Made by a program: the position numbers and the translations under genes. A stretch of DNA of 64,000 bases. Origin: Streptacidiphilus sp041262525 (lineage in GTDB: Bacteria; Actinomycetota; Actinomycetes; Streptomycetales; Streptomycetaceae). Positions 26,804 through 35,806 of this stretch are shown one piece after another (within the stretch, counting starts at the first letter, position 1; each line of letters opens with the position of its first letter). The DNA lies in contig NZ_JBGCCK010000006.1 in the NCBI RefSeq assembly GCF_041262525.1, positions 284,995 to 348,994 on the forward strand, in the 5' to 3' direction. The notes under the pieces are model-generated. The model was not told the DNA's origin and ran no database searches. It saw nothing but the letters and a program-made list of their open reading frames with translations.

Positions 26804-27652
26804 GTGAGCGAGGAGAGCAGAGCGCGGTTCGCCGAGGAGGCGCGCGAGGAACGGCCGGACCTCGCCTTGTTGTGTCTGCTCATGGGCTTCGAGGTCGATC
26901 TCGAGGCAGCGGACGGCCGCATCGACGAGGCGCTCGCGCCCGCGCTGCGGGCCCTGGACCGGCTGGCCGCGCGGGTCGGCGCGGCCGTCCGCGAGCGAGC
27001 CCCGCAGGGCGCGGCGGAGACGGCTGCCGTCCTGGCCGGGGTGCTGGCGGGCTCGGCGGACCTGCGCGGCGGCCCCGGCGTCTACAAGCGTCTGGAGTCT
27101 TCCCTGCTGCACGAGGTGCTGCGCCGGGGCCGCGGGCTGCCGATCACGGTCAGCGCGGTCTGGATCGCGGTCGGCGATTTGGCCGACCTGCCGGTCTACG
27201 GAATCGGCCTGCCGGGCCACTTCGTGGTCGGCGTGGGCGATCCTTCGGGCGACCACGTGCTCGTTGACGCGTTCCGCGGCGGGCAGCTGCTGTCCATGGA
27301 CGAGGCGGCGGAGCTAGTCGCGGAGGCGGGCTACCGCCTCTCCCCCGACCTGCTGCGGCCGGCGGAACCACTGGACATCGTGCTGCGGGTGCTCTCCAAC
27401 ATCCGCAACTGGGCCGCGGCGCGGCCCGAGCATGCGCGCACGCAGCTGTGGGCGACGGAGCTGTCGCTGCTGCTGCCCAGGCATCCGGCGCAGTTGCGCT
27501 TGGAGCGCGCGGAACTGCTGGTGAAGACGGGTCACTTCCTGGAGGGCGCCGCTGAGATGGAGGACTACGCCACCATCCTCGACGCCTTCGACCCTGACTC
27601 GGCAGCGCGGGTTCGCCTCGAGGCGAAAGCCTCCCGCCACCGCCTGAACTGA
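26804..27652 (+). CDS. SirB1/transglutaminase-like protein with C-terminal TPR-like helices
   Basis: Codes for 282 aa from GTG 26804 (296 aa from ATG 26762, which overlaps the GNAT stop). EEAREERPDLALLCLLMG and SLLHEVLRRGRGLPITVSAVW followed by YGIGLPGHFVVG are the signature of the SirB1_N/transglut_core2 family. The catalytic Cys typical of true transglutaminases is not evident. Function unknown; I favour the shorter start because the homologous sequence begins there and a -10 hexamer is correctly placed. Followed by element R5. Confidence 0.87.
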   Translation: MSEESRARFAEEAREERPDLALLCLLMGFEVDLEAADGRIDEALAPALRALDRLAARVGAAVRERAPQGAAETAAVLAGVLAGSADLRGGPGVYKRLESSLLHEVLRRGRGLPITVSAVWIAVGDLADLPVYGIGLPGHFVVGVGDPSGDHVLVDAFRGGQLLSMDEAAELVAEAGYRLSPDLLRPAEPLDIVLRVLSNIRNWAAARPEHARTQLWATELSLLLPRHPAQLRLERAELLVKTGHFLEGAAEMEDYATILDAFDPDSAARVRLEAKASRHRLN

Positions 27653-27669
27653 ACCCTTACACAGAGGAC

Positions 27670-27801
27670 CAGTTGCACCTCCTCAGGGGCGCGGGGAACT
27701 GCGCGAGCAACCACCCTGTGCGGATGGCCCTGCACGTTCGGCGGCCCACCTCCTGGGTGGCTTGTCGCGCAGTTCCCCGCGCCCCTGAGGAGGTGCAACT
27801 G
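27670..27801. repeat. palindromic intergenic element R5 (class A arms, longest perfect copy)
   Basis: Perfect 37-bp inverted repeat (27670-27706 and 27765-27801) with a 58-bp spacer containing TGTGCGGATGGCCCTGC. Lies between the convergent SirB1-like and response-regulator genes. Confidence 0.9.
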
Positions 27802-27810
27802 ACCGTCTGT

Positions 27811-28416
27811 CTAGAGCCAGCCCTTTTCGAGGGCGAGCCGCACGGCTTCGGTGCGGTTGCGGGCGCCGGTCTTCTGGATCGCCGCGGAGAGGTAGTTGCG
27901 GACGGTGCCCTCGGAGAGGTGGAGGCGGGCGCCGATGTCCGCGTTCGCCGAGCCGTCGGCGGCCGCGGAGAGGACGTCGCGCTCGCGGGACGTCAGGGGG
28001 TTCGCGCCATCCGCCAGGGCCGCCGCCGCGAGCACCGGGTCGATGACCCGCTCGCCGCGCAGCACCCTGCGGATCGCCTCGGCGAGTTGGGACGCGGGGG
28101 CGTCCTTCACCAGGAAAGCGTCCGCGCCCGACTCCATCGCCCGGCGCAGGTAGCCGGGGCGGCCGAAGGTGGTCAGCACGACGATCTTCACCCCCGGCTG
28201 CGCCTTCCGCAGCAGCGCCGCCGCCTCGATGCCGGTGAGGCCCGGCATCTCGATGTCCAGCAGGGCCACCTCGACCTCGTGGGCCTGCGCTGCCGGGACC
28301 ACCTCGTCGCCGCGGGCGACCTGCGCCACGACGTCGATGTCCCCCTCGAGCCCGAGCAGCGCCGCCAGCGCCTCCCGGACCATCCCCTGGTCCTCGGCAA
28401 GTAGAACTCTGATCAC
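27811..28416 (-). CDS. DesR/NarL-type response regulator
   Basis: Codes for 201 aa: receiver domain with phosphoacceptor Asp54 (LLDIEMPG) and the switch Thr in VLTTFGR, and a LuxR-type helix-turn-helix (LTSRERDVLSAAADG, then LSEGTVRNYLSAAI). It is the cognate partner of the adjacent DesK-type kinase, whose stop codon overlaps its ATG by 4 nt. Probably controls the ABC-2 exporter genes of the same operon. The membrane-fluidity role of B. subtilis DesR should not be transferred without evidence. Confidence 0.94.
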   Translation of the reverse strand: MIRVLLAEDQGMVREALAALLGLEGDIDVVAQVARGDEVVPAAQAHEVEVALLDIEMPGLTGIEAAALLRKAQPGVKIVVLTTFGRPGYLRRAMESGADAFLVKDAPASQLAEAIRRVLRGERVIDPVLAAAALADGANPLTSRERDVLSAAADGSANADIGARLHLSEGTVRNYLSAAIQKTGARNRTEAVRLALEKGWL

Positions 28417-29651
28417 TCCTGCACGGTACCGGCCACAGGCTCGGCATCGGCAGTGATCGGTTCACGCAGCGGGACCGTCGCGCGCAGCAGGAAGCCGTGG
28501 CCGCCCTTGGCCGGGCCCGCGTCCAGCCTGCCGTCCGTCAGGGCGAGGCGCTCGGCGAGACCGGTGAGGCCGTTGCCGGGGGAGCTGTGCTTGCCCTGGC
28601 TGCCGCCGTTGTCGAGGATTTCGAGGGTCAGCACCCGGCCGCCGCCACCGCCGATCGGCGCGTGGTCCTCGATCAGACGGATCCGGCACTGCGAGGCGTT
28701 GCTGTGACGGACGACGTTGGTGACCGCCTCGCGCAGCGCCCAGCCGAGGGCGCCCTCCGCCTCGGCGTCCAGACCAGGACGCGGGTCGGCGAGCGAGAGC
28801 GGCGCGTCGATGGCGACGTCCGCCGCGGTGAGCGCCGTGCGGGCGGCGGCGAGCTCGACCGCGAGCTTCGGGCGGCGGTAGCCGCCGATCGCCTCGCGGA
28901 CGTCGACCAGGGCCTGCCGGGAGACCTTCTCGATGTCCGCGACCTGCTCGCGGGCCTCGGGGTAGCGCTCCTGGTCCATGAAGCGCGAGGTCAGCTCGGT
29001 CTTCAGGGTGATCAGCGAGAGTGAGTGGCCGAGCAGGTCGTGCAGATCGCGGGCGAGCCGCAGGCGTTCGTCGGAGGCTGCGAGCGCGGCCACCGCCTGC
29101 CGCGCCTCGCGCAGTTCCTGCATCGTGCAGACCAGTCGTTGCAGGCCGGTCATCGCTAGGCCGCCCAGCATCGCGCTGATGACGATGCCGGAGAGCTCGC
29201 TGCCCGGCGTGTGGGTCGCGATGCCGAGCCCGAACTGGAGACCGGCCGTGCCGAGCACCCCGTAGAAGGCATACCGGGCCGGCAGAACCGCCCCCGCCGA
29301 GATCGCGGTGTAGCTGAACAACGCGAGCCAGTTGTTGTTCAGCCCGAGGGTGGTGACGATCGAGAGGGTCAGCATCGCCAGCAGGACCCCGCCCTGCCAG
29401 CGAGCCCACGGCAGCGCCGTTCCCGCGACCTGGCGCCGCAGGATCAGGTAGACGTAGCAGGCGAGGAAGCCGGTCAGCATCGCCCAGCCGAAGACCGTCC
29501 CTGCCGTGGTGTGATCACCACTCAGCAGGTCGCCGACCGGGTAGGCCAGGTAGATCAGCCACAGCAGAGTCCAGCACAGCTTGACGAACATCTGCCGGCG
29601 GTTCTCGGGCGGTACGCCGATCCGCGGGCCGACCGGCCGTTCCTCGCTCAT
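28413..29651 (-). CDS. DesK-type membrane sensor histidine kinase
   Basis: Codes for 412 aa: about five to six membrane helices in residues 25-170, a HisKA_3 dimerisation domain with His204 (RDLHDLLGHSLSL) and a C-terminal HATPase domain (N box EAVTNVVRHSNAS, G boxes LDNGGSQG and GNGLTGLAERL). It phosphorylates the adjacent regulator. No extracytoplasmic sensor domain, so it likely senses a signal within the membrane. Sits 31 bp after the permease gene. Confidence 0.94.
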   Translation of the reverse strand: MSEERPVGPRIGVPPENRRQMFVKLCWTLLWLIYLAYPVGDLLSGDHTTAGTVFGWAMLTGFLACYVYLILRRQVAGTALPWARWQGGVLLAMLTLSIVTTLGLNNNWLALFSYTAISAGAVLPARYAFYGVLGTAGLQFGLGIATHTPGSELSGIVISAMLGGLAMTGLQRLVCTMQELREARQAVAALAASDERLRLARDLHDLLGHSLSLITLKTELTSRFMDQERYPEAREQVADIEKVSRQALVDVREAIGGYRRPKLAVELAAARTALTAADVAIDAPLSLADPRPGLDAEAEGALGWALREAVTNVVRHSNASQCRIRLIEDHAPIGGGGGRVLTLEILDNGGSQGKHSSPGNGLTGLAERLALTDGRLDAGPAKGGHGFLLRATVPLREPITADAEPVAGTVQE

Positions 29652-29682
29652 CGCGTCATGCCCCTCGTCAAACCGGCCCTCG

Positions 29683-30399
29683 TCAGATGGTCTTGCGGTC
29701 GCGCTGGTAGAGCCAGGCCGCGAGGGCCGCGAAGACCGCGAGGTAGGCGACTAGTCCGGCCACCTGCCCTGCGCCCACCGAGACCCCGTTCAGAGGGGAC
29801 TTCGCCAGCTCGTTGTAGAGGTAGATCGGAGTGTACTGACCGATCGACTTCAACCCGCCGGTGAGCGGGAACCAGACCCCGCCCAGGAACGCCATGCCCA
29901 TGTAGCCGATCATGGTGATCGGCTGGACCGCGTCCGGAGCGGCCGCGTAGCCGAGCGCCACGCCCGCCGCCGAGAAGACGAAGCCGCCCGCCCAGACCAG
30001 CAGGCCCATGCCCAGCCAGGTACCGGCGGAGAGCCGGACGCCCTCCACGGCGCCCATGCCGAAGACGGCCAGCACGGCCGGGAGCGTCACCACGCCCGCG
30101 GCGACCACCTTGGAGAGCACGTAGGCCCAGCCGGGAAGCGCGGTCAGCCGCAGCTGGCGGGTCCAGCCGCTCTTGCGCTCCAGCGAGATCCGCATCGCGG
30201 TGTTGAGAGCCGCGCCGACGGTGCCGAAGGTCGCCATCGAGACCATGTAGTAGGTCTTGTACGAGATGTCGTTGAACATCTGGTTCTTGAAGCCGGTGGC
30301 GTAGAAGTAGAACATCATCACCGGGAAGAGCACGGTGAAGAAGAGGTAGCGGCGGTTGCGCAGCACCCGCAGGACCTCGAGCTTGATCAGCTGCGACAT
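29683..30399 (-). CDS. ABC-2 type exporter permease
   Basis: Codes for 238 aa with about six membrane helices; begins MSQLIKLEVLRVLRNRRYL, typical of ABC-2 permeases paired with DesKR systems. Forms the channel for the ATPase encoded 2 bp upstream. Substrate unknown; such cassettes often protect against membrane-active compounds. Confidence 0.9.
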   Translation of the reverse strand: MSQLIKLEVLRVLRNRRYLFFTVLFPVMMFYFYATGFKNQMFNDISYKTYYMVSMATFGTVGAALNTAMRISLERKSGWTRQLRLTALPGWAYVLSKVVAAGVVTLPAVLAVFGMGAVEGVRLSAGTWLGMGLLVWAGGFVFSAAGVALGYAAAPDAVQPITMIGYMGMAFLGGVWFPLTGGLKSIGQYTPIYLYNELAKSPLNGVSVGAGQVAGLVAYLAVFAALAAWLYQRDRKTI

Positions 30400-30401
30400 G
30401 G

Positions 30402-31403
30402 TCAGTTCCCCTCGGCTTCCGCGGTGATGGTGATGAAGGCCTGCTCCAGGCCGACCCCGGTGACCTCCAGGCCGCGCGGGTAGAAGCCCGCGCGGTAGAC
30501 GGCCGCCATGGTGGCGTCCGCGTCCGAGGTGCTGATCCGGACGGTCTGCCCGCTGACGGTCTGACCGCTGACGTCCAGGGCCGTGATGCCGGCGAGGGTG
30601 CTGAGCAGGCTGACGTCCGGGCCGTCCTGCGGGTGCAGGTCGAAGGAGATGCGGCGCTGCCCGGCGCGGGCCTTGATCTCGGCGGCGGTGCCGTCGGCGA
30701 TCAGCCGTCCCTGGTGCATCACCAGGACGCGGTCGGCGATCGCGTCCGCCTCCTCCAGGTAGTGCGTGGCGAAGAGGATCGTCCGGCCGGCGTCCGCCTG
30801 GGCCTTCATCACCGACCAGAACGCCTGGCGGGCGGTGACGTCCATGCCGGTGGTCGGCTCGTCGAGGACGATCAGGTCGCTGTCACCGGCGGTGGCCAGG
30901 GCGAAGCGGACCCGCTGCTCCTGGCCGCCGGAGAGCTTGTCGACCTTCCGGTCGGCCAGGTCCAGGATCTGGGCGGTGGTGAGCACCTGGTCGACGTCGT
31001 AGCCGCGCGGATGCACCTTGCAGGCGAAGGTGACCAGCTCGCGCACGGTCACCTCGGGCAGCAGGCCGCCGCTCTGCAGCATGACGCCGACGCGGCCGTC
31101 GAGGATGGCCTGACGCGGGGTGCCGCCGAACAGGCTGACCTGGCCCGCGCTCGGGTCCTTGAGGCCCAGCAGCATGTCGATGCTGGTGGACTTGCCGGCG
31201 CCGTTGGGGCCGAGGAAGGCGACGGTCTCGCCCGGGTGGAGCGTGAAGGAGCTGTTGTTGACCGCCTTCACGCTGCCGAAGTTCTTGCTGACGCTGCGGA
31301 AAGCCGCGACCTCCGCGCGGGCGCTGTTCGCGTCCCGCGCGGAGGCCTTCCGGTCCGCCCCCAAGGCTTGAATGGTGGAAGCCTGCTCGGTGGAAGTTGT
31401 CAT
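30402..31403 (-). CDS. ABC transporter ATP-binding protein (exporter)
   Basis: Codes for 333 aa with Walker A GPNGAGKST at 65-73, signature LSGGQEQRVRFAL, Walker B LIVLDEPTTGMD and the H-loop ATHYLEEAD; the C-terminal DUF4162-like extension is typical of drug-export ATPases. First gene of the four-gene operon ATPase-permease-kinase-regulator. No clear ribosome binding site precedes ATG 31403; CAGGCT 6 nt upstream may be a -10 of a leaderless transcript. Confidence 0.92.
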   Translation of the reverse strand: MTTSTEQASTIQALGADRKASARDANSARAEVAAFRSVSKNFGSVKAVNNSSFTLHPGETVAFLGPNGAGKSTSIDMLLGLKDPSAGQVSLFGGTPRQAILDGRVGVMLQSGGLLPEVTVRELVTFACKVHPRGYDVDQVLTTAQILDLADRKVDKLSGGQEQRVRFALATAGDSDLIVLDEPTTGMDVTARQAFWSVMKAQADAGRTILFATHYLEEADAIADRVLVMHQGRLIADGTAAEIKARAGQRRISFDLHPQDGPDVSLLSTLAGITALDVSGQTVSGQTVRISTSDADATMAAVYRAGFYPRGLEVTGVGLEQAFITITAEAEGN

Positions 31404-31472
31404 ACCGAAAGCCTGGCGGACCGGCACGTCTTCGCAGCAGTGCCGCGCCTCCGGACCTCGGCGTGACAGATG

Positions 31473-33629
31473 TCACGGCTGCGGCAGTGACCCCGGCAGT
31501 GACCTGCGCAGGAACTCGACCTGGAGCAGCAGCAGATTCTCCGCGACCTCCTCCTGCGGCGTCATGTGGGTGACTCCGGAGAGCGGCAGCACCTCGTGCG
31601 GGCGGCCGGCGGCCAGCAGGGCGGAGGAGAGCCGCAGGCTGTGCGCGACGACGACGTTGTCGTCGGCCAGCCCATGGATGATCTGCAGCGGTCGGCGCAG
31701 CCGGGGCGCGTCGGCCAGCAGCGAGTGCGCCGCGTAGACCTCCGGGTGCTCGGCGGGGTGGCCGAGGTAGCGCTCGGTGTAGTGGGTGTCGTACAGCTCC
31801 ATGTCCGTGACAGGGGCGCCGGCGACGGCCGCGTGGAAGACGTCGGGGCGGCGCAGCACCGCGAGCGCGGCCAGGTAGCCGCCGTAGGACCAGCCGCGGA
31901 TGCCGACCCGGCCGAGGTCGAGCGGGAAGTCGGCGGCGAGCGCCTGCAGCGCCTCGACCTGGTCGTCCAGGGTCGGTCCCGCCATGTCCAGGGCGATCGC
32001 CTTCTCCCAGGCGGGGCTGCGGCCGGGGGTGCCGCGGCCGTCGGCCACGACGACGGCGAAGCCCTGGTCGGCGAACCACTGGGCGGAGAGGTAGATGTTC
32101 TGCGCCGCCGCCACCTGCTGGCCGTGCGGGCCGCCGTAAGGGGCCATCAGGACCGGCAGCAGGCCGTCCCGCTCCCGGTCGTAGCCGGTGGGCAGCAGGA
32201 CCGCGGCCGGGATCCTGCGCTTGCCCGCGAGGGTGATCACGGGCCGGGCGGAGATCACGGGCGTCTCGGCGAGGTTCACGATCGCGGCGAGCTCGACCGG
32301 CTGCGCGCCGTTCGTCCTGAGCACCCGCACCGTCGAGCCGGACCGCTCCACCGAGGAGGAGCTGAGCACGGTCAGTCCGCCGCCGCGGACTGCGGAGTGG
32401 TACCCGGCTTCGGAACTGAGTCGTCGGACGCCTTCGCTGTTGACTCGGTACACATGCTGCTCGCCGATTTCCGGCGTCGTCGCGTCCTCGCCCGCCGATG
32501 CGGTGACCAGCACGTCCTGGTCCGAGACGTCGAGCACGGCGCGAACATGCAGCTGGCGGCCCGTCAGCACCTCGTCGCCGACGACGAGCACGCGCGCGTC
32601 GGTCTCGGAGTCGTCCGCCACGCGGACCAGTCGGCCGTCCGGCGTCCACGCGGGGACGCCCGGGTAGGGCTCGACCCAGACCGGGTCACGCTCGTCGTGG
32701 AGCACCGTCGTGGCGCCCGTCGCCGGGTCGAGGGCGAGCACGAGCTGGCGACGCTGGTCGCGGGTCTGCACCTGGAGCAGCGGCGGGCCACCCGCCGACC
32801 AGTGGACGCGGGCCAGGTACGGGAAGGCCGCCCGGTCCCAGTCCACCTCGACCCGGCTGCCGTCCAGGCCCAGCACGGCCAGCGTGACGTCGGCGTTGGC
32901 CGTGCCCGCCTGCGGATAGGCGATCTCGGCCGGTTCACGCGCGGGGTTGGCCGGGTCGGCGATCCACCAGCGCTGGACCGGGCTGTTGTCGACCCTGGCG
33001 GCGAGCAGCCGGTCTCCGGCCGGGGACCACCAGAAGCCGCGGCTGCGGTCCATCTCCTCCTGGGCGATGAACTCCGCCTGGCCCCAGCTGACCTCCGGAT
33101 CCTCCTCGTCCGCCAGCGCACGGTCGCCGCTTCCGTCGGCGGCGATGACGTGCAGCGCGCCGCCCGTCGTGGCGTAGGCGATGTGGCGGCCGTCCGGCGC
33201 GGGACGCGGGTCGATCACGGTGCCCTGGGCGGGCAGCTCTCGCGCCGGGGCGGCGTCCGGCAGCAGCGAGCCGGCGAACAGGCGTCCGGAGAGGCTGAAC
33301 GCCGCCAGTGAGACGGCGGCGTCGGTGGCGTAGCCGACGACGCCCGCCGAGCCCTCCCTGGCCCGCTCGCGCCGCGCCCGCTCCTCGGCGGAGAGCTCCT
33401 CCGTGTCGCCGCCGAGCAGGGCGGACGGATCGGCCACGACTCGCTCGAACGGAGCAGCGTCGTTCGAAAGGTCGAGCACGAACAGCAGGTTCGCCCGTTC
33501 GGTCCCCCCGCGACTCCGAAGGAAGGCCACCCTTTGCCCATCCGGGGAGGCGACGAAGGACCGGGGCGCGCCCAGCGAGAACCGCTGGGTGCGCGAGAAC
33601 TGACGGGGGAAAGTGATCTCCTGGGACAT
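31473..33629 (-). CDS. S9 family prolyl oligopeptidase/DPP IV-like peptidase
   Basis: Codes for 718 aa: a beta-propeller of about 440 residues followed by a C-terminal alpha/beta-hydrolase domain with the nucleophile motif GIRGWSYGGYLA, an acidic residue in IIHGLADDNV and the catalytic His in LSGVTHMTP. Acts on proline-containing oligopeptides; no signal peptide, so likely cytoplasmic. The start looks leaderless (TAGGGT, 6 nt, ATG). It faces away from mshB. A role in using imported oligopeptides is a guess based on the ABC operons nearby. Confidence 0.93.
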   Translation of the reverse strand: MSQEITFPRQFSRTQRFSLGAPRSFVASPDGQRVAFLRSRGGTERANLLFVLDLSNDAAPFERVVADPSALLGGDTEELSAEERARRERAREGSAGVVGYATDAAVSLAAFSLSGRLFAGSLLPDAAPARELPAQGTVIDPRPAPDGRHIAYATTGGALHVIAADGSGDRALADEEDPEVSWGQAEFIAQEEMDRSRGFWWSPAGDRLLAARVDNSPVQRWWIADPANPAREPAEIAYPQAGTANADVTLAVLGLDGSRVEVDWDRAAFPYLARVHWSAGGPPLLQVQTRDQRRQLVLALDPATGATTVLHDERDPVWVEPYPGVPAWTPDGRLVRVADDSETDARVLVVGDEVLTGRQLHVRAVLDVSDQDVLVTASAGEDATTPEIGEQHVYRVNSEGVRRLSSEAGYHSAVRGGGLTVLSSSSVERSGSTVRVLRTNGAQPVELAAIVNLAETPVISARPVITLAGKRRIPAAVLLPTGYDRERDGLLPVLMAPYGGPHGQQVAAAQNIYLSAQWFADQGFAVVVADGRGTPGRSPAWEKAIALDMAGPTLDDQVEALQALAADFPLDLGRVGIRGWSYGGYLAALAVLRRPDVFHAAVAGAPVTDMELYDTHYTERYLGHPAEHPEVYAAHSLLADAPRLRRPLQIIHGLADDNVVVAHSLRLSSALLAAGRPHEVLPLSGVTHMTPQEEVAENLLLLQVEFLRRSLPGSLPQP

Positions 33630-33635
33630 CCTCCG

Positions 33636-33641
33636 ACCCTA
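33636..33641 (-). promoter_or_regulatory. -10 element TAGGGT of a leaderless promoter (S9 peptidase)
   Basis: TAGGGT on the minus strand, 6 nt, then ATG at 33629. Confidence 0.5.
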
Positions 33642-33894
33642 GCGGCGGAGCCCCGCACAGCCGGCGCGACCCGGCAAACCCGCAGCACTTCCGCCTCCCC
33701 CGTTCGGCCCTCGCCCGCCCCTCCGGACGCCCGCGTACACAACGCACAGGTGCGCCGGGGTCGTGCATCCGCGCGACAGGCTAGGCATGATGACGGAAAG
33801 TGACCCAACCATCACCCCACGGGTATCACCTGGGTGCGCCCGTCCTTCTGGTGCGGCAGTCCCCGCCGCCCAAAACCGAGAGGTGTGAGACGCG

Positions 33895-34089
33895 ATGGTT
33901 CTGCCGATCTCCGCAGCCGTGCTGATGATGATCATCGTGGGAATTCTGGTCAAGCGCTCCGGCCTGAAGCTGTGGCACGCGTTCGCCTGCACCCTGCTGG
34001 GCTTCTACCTGGCCTCCAGCTCGATCGCCCCGTCGATCAAGACGGTGACCACGAGCGTCGCCGGGATGATCACCGGCATCAAGCTCTAG
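33895..34089 (+). CDS. small membrane protein
   Basis: Codes for 64 aa with two hydrophobic segments (MVLPISAAVLMMIIVGILV and WHAFACTLLGFYLASSSIA) separated by KRSGLK. Ribosome binding site GAGGTG. I recognise it as a conserved streptomycete protein with no known function. Nearby genes include mshB (downstream) and the divergent peptidase; no functional link is evident. Confidence 0.8.
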   Translation: MVLPISAAVLMMIIVGILVKRSGLKLWHAFACTLLGFYLASSSIAPSIKTVTTSVAGMITGIKL

Positions 34090-34166
34090 CTGTACGGCCC
34101 GACCCGCATCGACGGCGGAACGCAGCGCGCTGCAGGGCGCTGGCGGGCGCTGTCGGCGGGACCGCC

Positions 34167-34172
34167 TACGCT
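34167..34172 (+). promoter_or_regulatory. -10 element TACGCT of a leaderless promoter (mshB)
   Basis: TACGCT followed by 6 nt and ATG at 34179; no ribosome binding site. Confidence 0.5.
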
Positions 34173-34178
34173 GACCCC

Positions 34179-35183
34179 ATGACGGAATCAGCCTCGGCAG
34201 CCCGCGCCACCCAGCGCCTGCTTCTCGTCCACGCCCACCCCGACGACGAGTCGATCGGCAACGGCGCGACGATGGCCCGCTACGCCGCCGCGGGCGCCGG
34301 CGTCACCCTGGTCACCTGCACCCTCGGCGAGGAGGGCGAGGTGATCGGCGACAAGCTGGCCCATCTGGTCGCTCACCGTGACGACGCGCTCGGCGCGCAC
34401 CGCATCACCGAGCTGGCCGCGGCGATGGGCGAGCTCGGCGTCACCGACCACCGCTTCCTCGGCGGGCCCGGCCGCTGGCGCGACTCGGGCATGATGGGCG
34501 TCCCCAGCAACGTCCGCGCCGAGGCTTTCTGGCAGGCCGACCTCGACGAGGCGGCCGCCGAGCTGGTCGGCGTGATCCGCGAGGTCCGCCCGCAGGTCCT
34601 GGTGACCTACGACCCCAACGGCGGCTACGGCCACCCGGACCACATCCAGGCCCACCGCGTCGCCATGCGCGGCAGCGAGCTGGCCGGCGACGCGTCCTTC
34701 CGGCCCGAGCTCGGCGCCGCGCACCATGTGGCGAAGATCTACTGGAACGTCATCCCCCGCTCCGTGGTGGAGGCGGGTTTCGCGGCGCTCAAGGCGGCGG
34801 GCAAGGAGGTCCCCTTCCCCGGCATCGCCTCGGCGGACGACGTCCCCGGCGTCGTCGACGACGCGGAGGTCACCACCGCCGTCGACGGCTCGGCCTTCGC
34901 CGAGGCCAAGGCCGCGGCGATGCGCGCGCACCTGACGCAGATCGCGGTCGACGGTCCCTTCTTCGCGCTCTCCAACGACCTGGGCCAGCCGCTGCCGGCG
35001 GTGGAGTACTACCGCCTGGTCCGCGGCGTGCCAGGCCCGCTCGACCCGGCCACCGGCTGGGAGACGGACCTGTTCGCCGGCATCGACAGCATCGAAGGCA
35101 CGGCTGGAACGGCGAGCGCGGTGATCTCGGCAGGCTCGGTGACCTCGGCGGGCGCGAGCGGCGGGCCAGGGGCGGCCTCGTGA
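34179..35183 (+). CDS. mshB: mycothiol biosynthesis deacetylase (GlcNAc-inositol deacetylase)
   Basis: Zinc-dependent LmbE-type deacetylase, 334 aa, removing acetate from GlcNAc-Ins to give GlcN-Ins, the second enzymatic step toward mycothiol. VHAHPDDES supplies zinc ligands and the general base, and HPDHIQAH the further His ligand; KIYWN is also typical. The C-terminal 40 residues are low complexity (Ala, Gly, Ser). Mycothiol is restricted to actinobacteria, supporting the taxonomic call. The stop codon overlaps the DUF6113-like start by 4 nt (GTGA). Confidence 0.94.
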   Translation: MTESASAARATQRLLLVHAHPDDESIGNGATMARYAAAGAGVTLVTCTLGEEGEVIGDKLAHLVAHRDDALGAHRITELAAAMGELGVTDHRFLGGPGRWRDSGMMGVPSNVRAEAFWQADLDEAAAELVGVIREVRPQVLVTYDPNGGYGHPDHIQAHRVAMRGSELAGDASFRPELGAAHHVAKIYWNVIPRSVVEAGFAALKAAGKEVPFPGIASADDVPGVVDDAEVTTAVDGSAFAEAKAAAMRAHLTQIAVDGPFFALSNDLGQPLPAVEYYRLVRGVPGPLDPATGWETDLFAGIDSIEGTAGTASAVISAGSVTSAGASGGPGAAS

Positions 35184-35683
35184 GCCGGGGTCAGACGCCG
35201 GAGCCCGCCGACGGCGGCCGGGGTCGGGCCGGCGGCCGGGCCAACGTGCCCGCTCCACGCAGCGGTTCGCCGAAGCCCGTCGCTCCCCGTTACCCGATCG
35301 GAACCCGGGCCCGCTGGGCGAGCTACTTCGCCCTGGCGGTGCTCGGGATCGCCGTCGCACTGGCCGGCGCGCTCGTCGTCGACCTGTGGAGCGGCGGCGG
35401 CCTCGTCCTGGGGGCCGTCGGGATTCTCGCCCTCAGTTACGGCGGCAGCGTGCTGACCGGCACCAAGACGGGCGCCGCGGTCCCGACGCTGACCTGGCTG
35501 GGCACTCTGCTCGCGGCGAGTATCGGCACGCCGGAGGGCGATCTGCTCTGGGGCGGCAGCGCGACGAGCGTCGCGCTGCTCTTCCTCGGACTGCTCGGAT
35601 CCGTGCTCTCCATCGCGCGCCCGGCCATGTCGGGGATCCCCGTTCTCCCACCGACCGGTCCGTCCAGGGACACCTCCCAGTAA
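35180..35683 (+). CDS. DUF6113-like membrane protein
   Basis: Codes for 167 aa from GTG 35180. A basic/Pro-rich N-terminal 45 residues is followed by four hydrophobic helices (for example YFALAVLGIAVALAGALVVD). It is coupled to mshB by a 4-nt overlap, and this pairing is common in streptomycetes, but no function is known. Stability or localisation of a mycothiol enzyme would be speculation. Confidence 0.82.
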   Translation: MSRGQTPEPADGGRGRAGGRANVPAPRSGSPKPVAPRYPIGTRARWASYFALAVLGIAVALAGALVVDLWSGGGLVLGAVGILALSYGGSVLTGTKTGAAVPTLTWLGTLLAASIGTPEGDLLWGGSATSVALLFLGLLGSVLSIARPAMSGIPVLPPTGPSRDTSQ

Positions 35684-35806
35684 GGTGGTGCCCGCAACGC
35701 TGGAGACCGCGGTTCCACACACCGCAACCGCAGCCCCACGGGACGCGGGGAACGACGATCCACAACCGCACCTCGTCACGACGGCGGGGAGCGAACCGGA
35801 GCAGCA

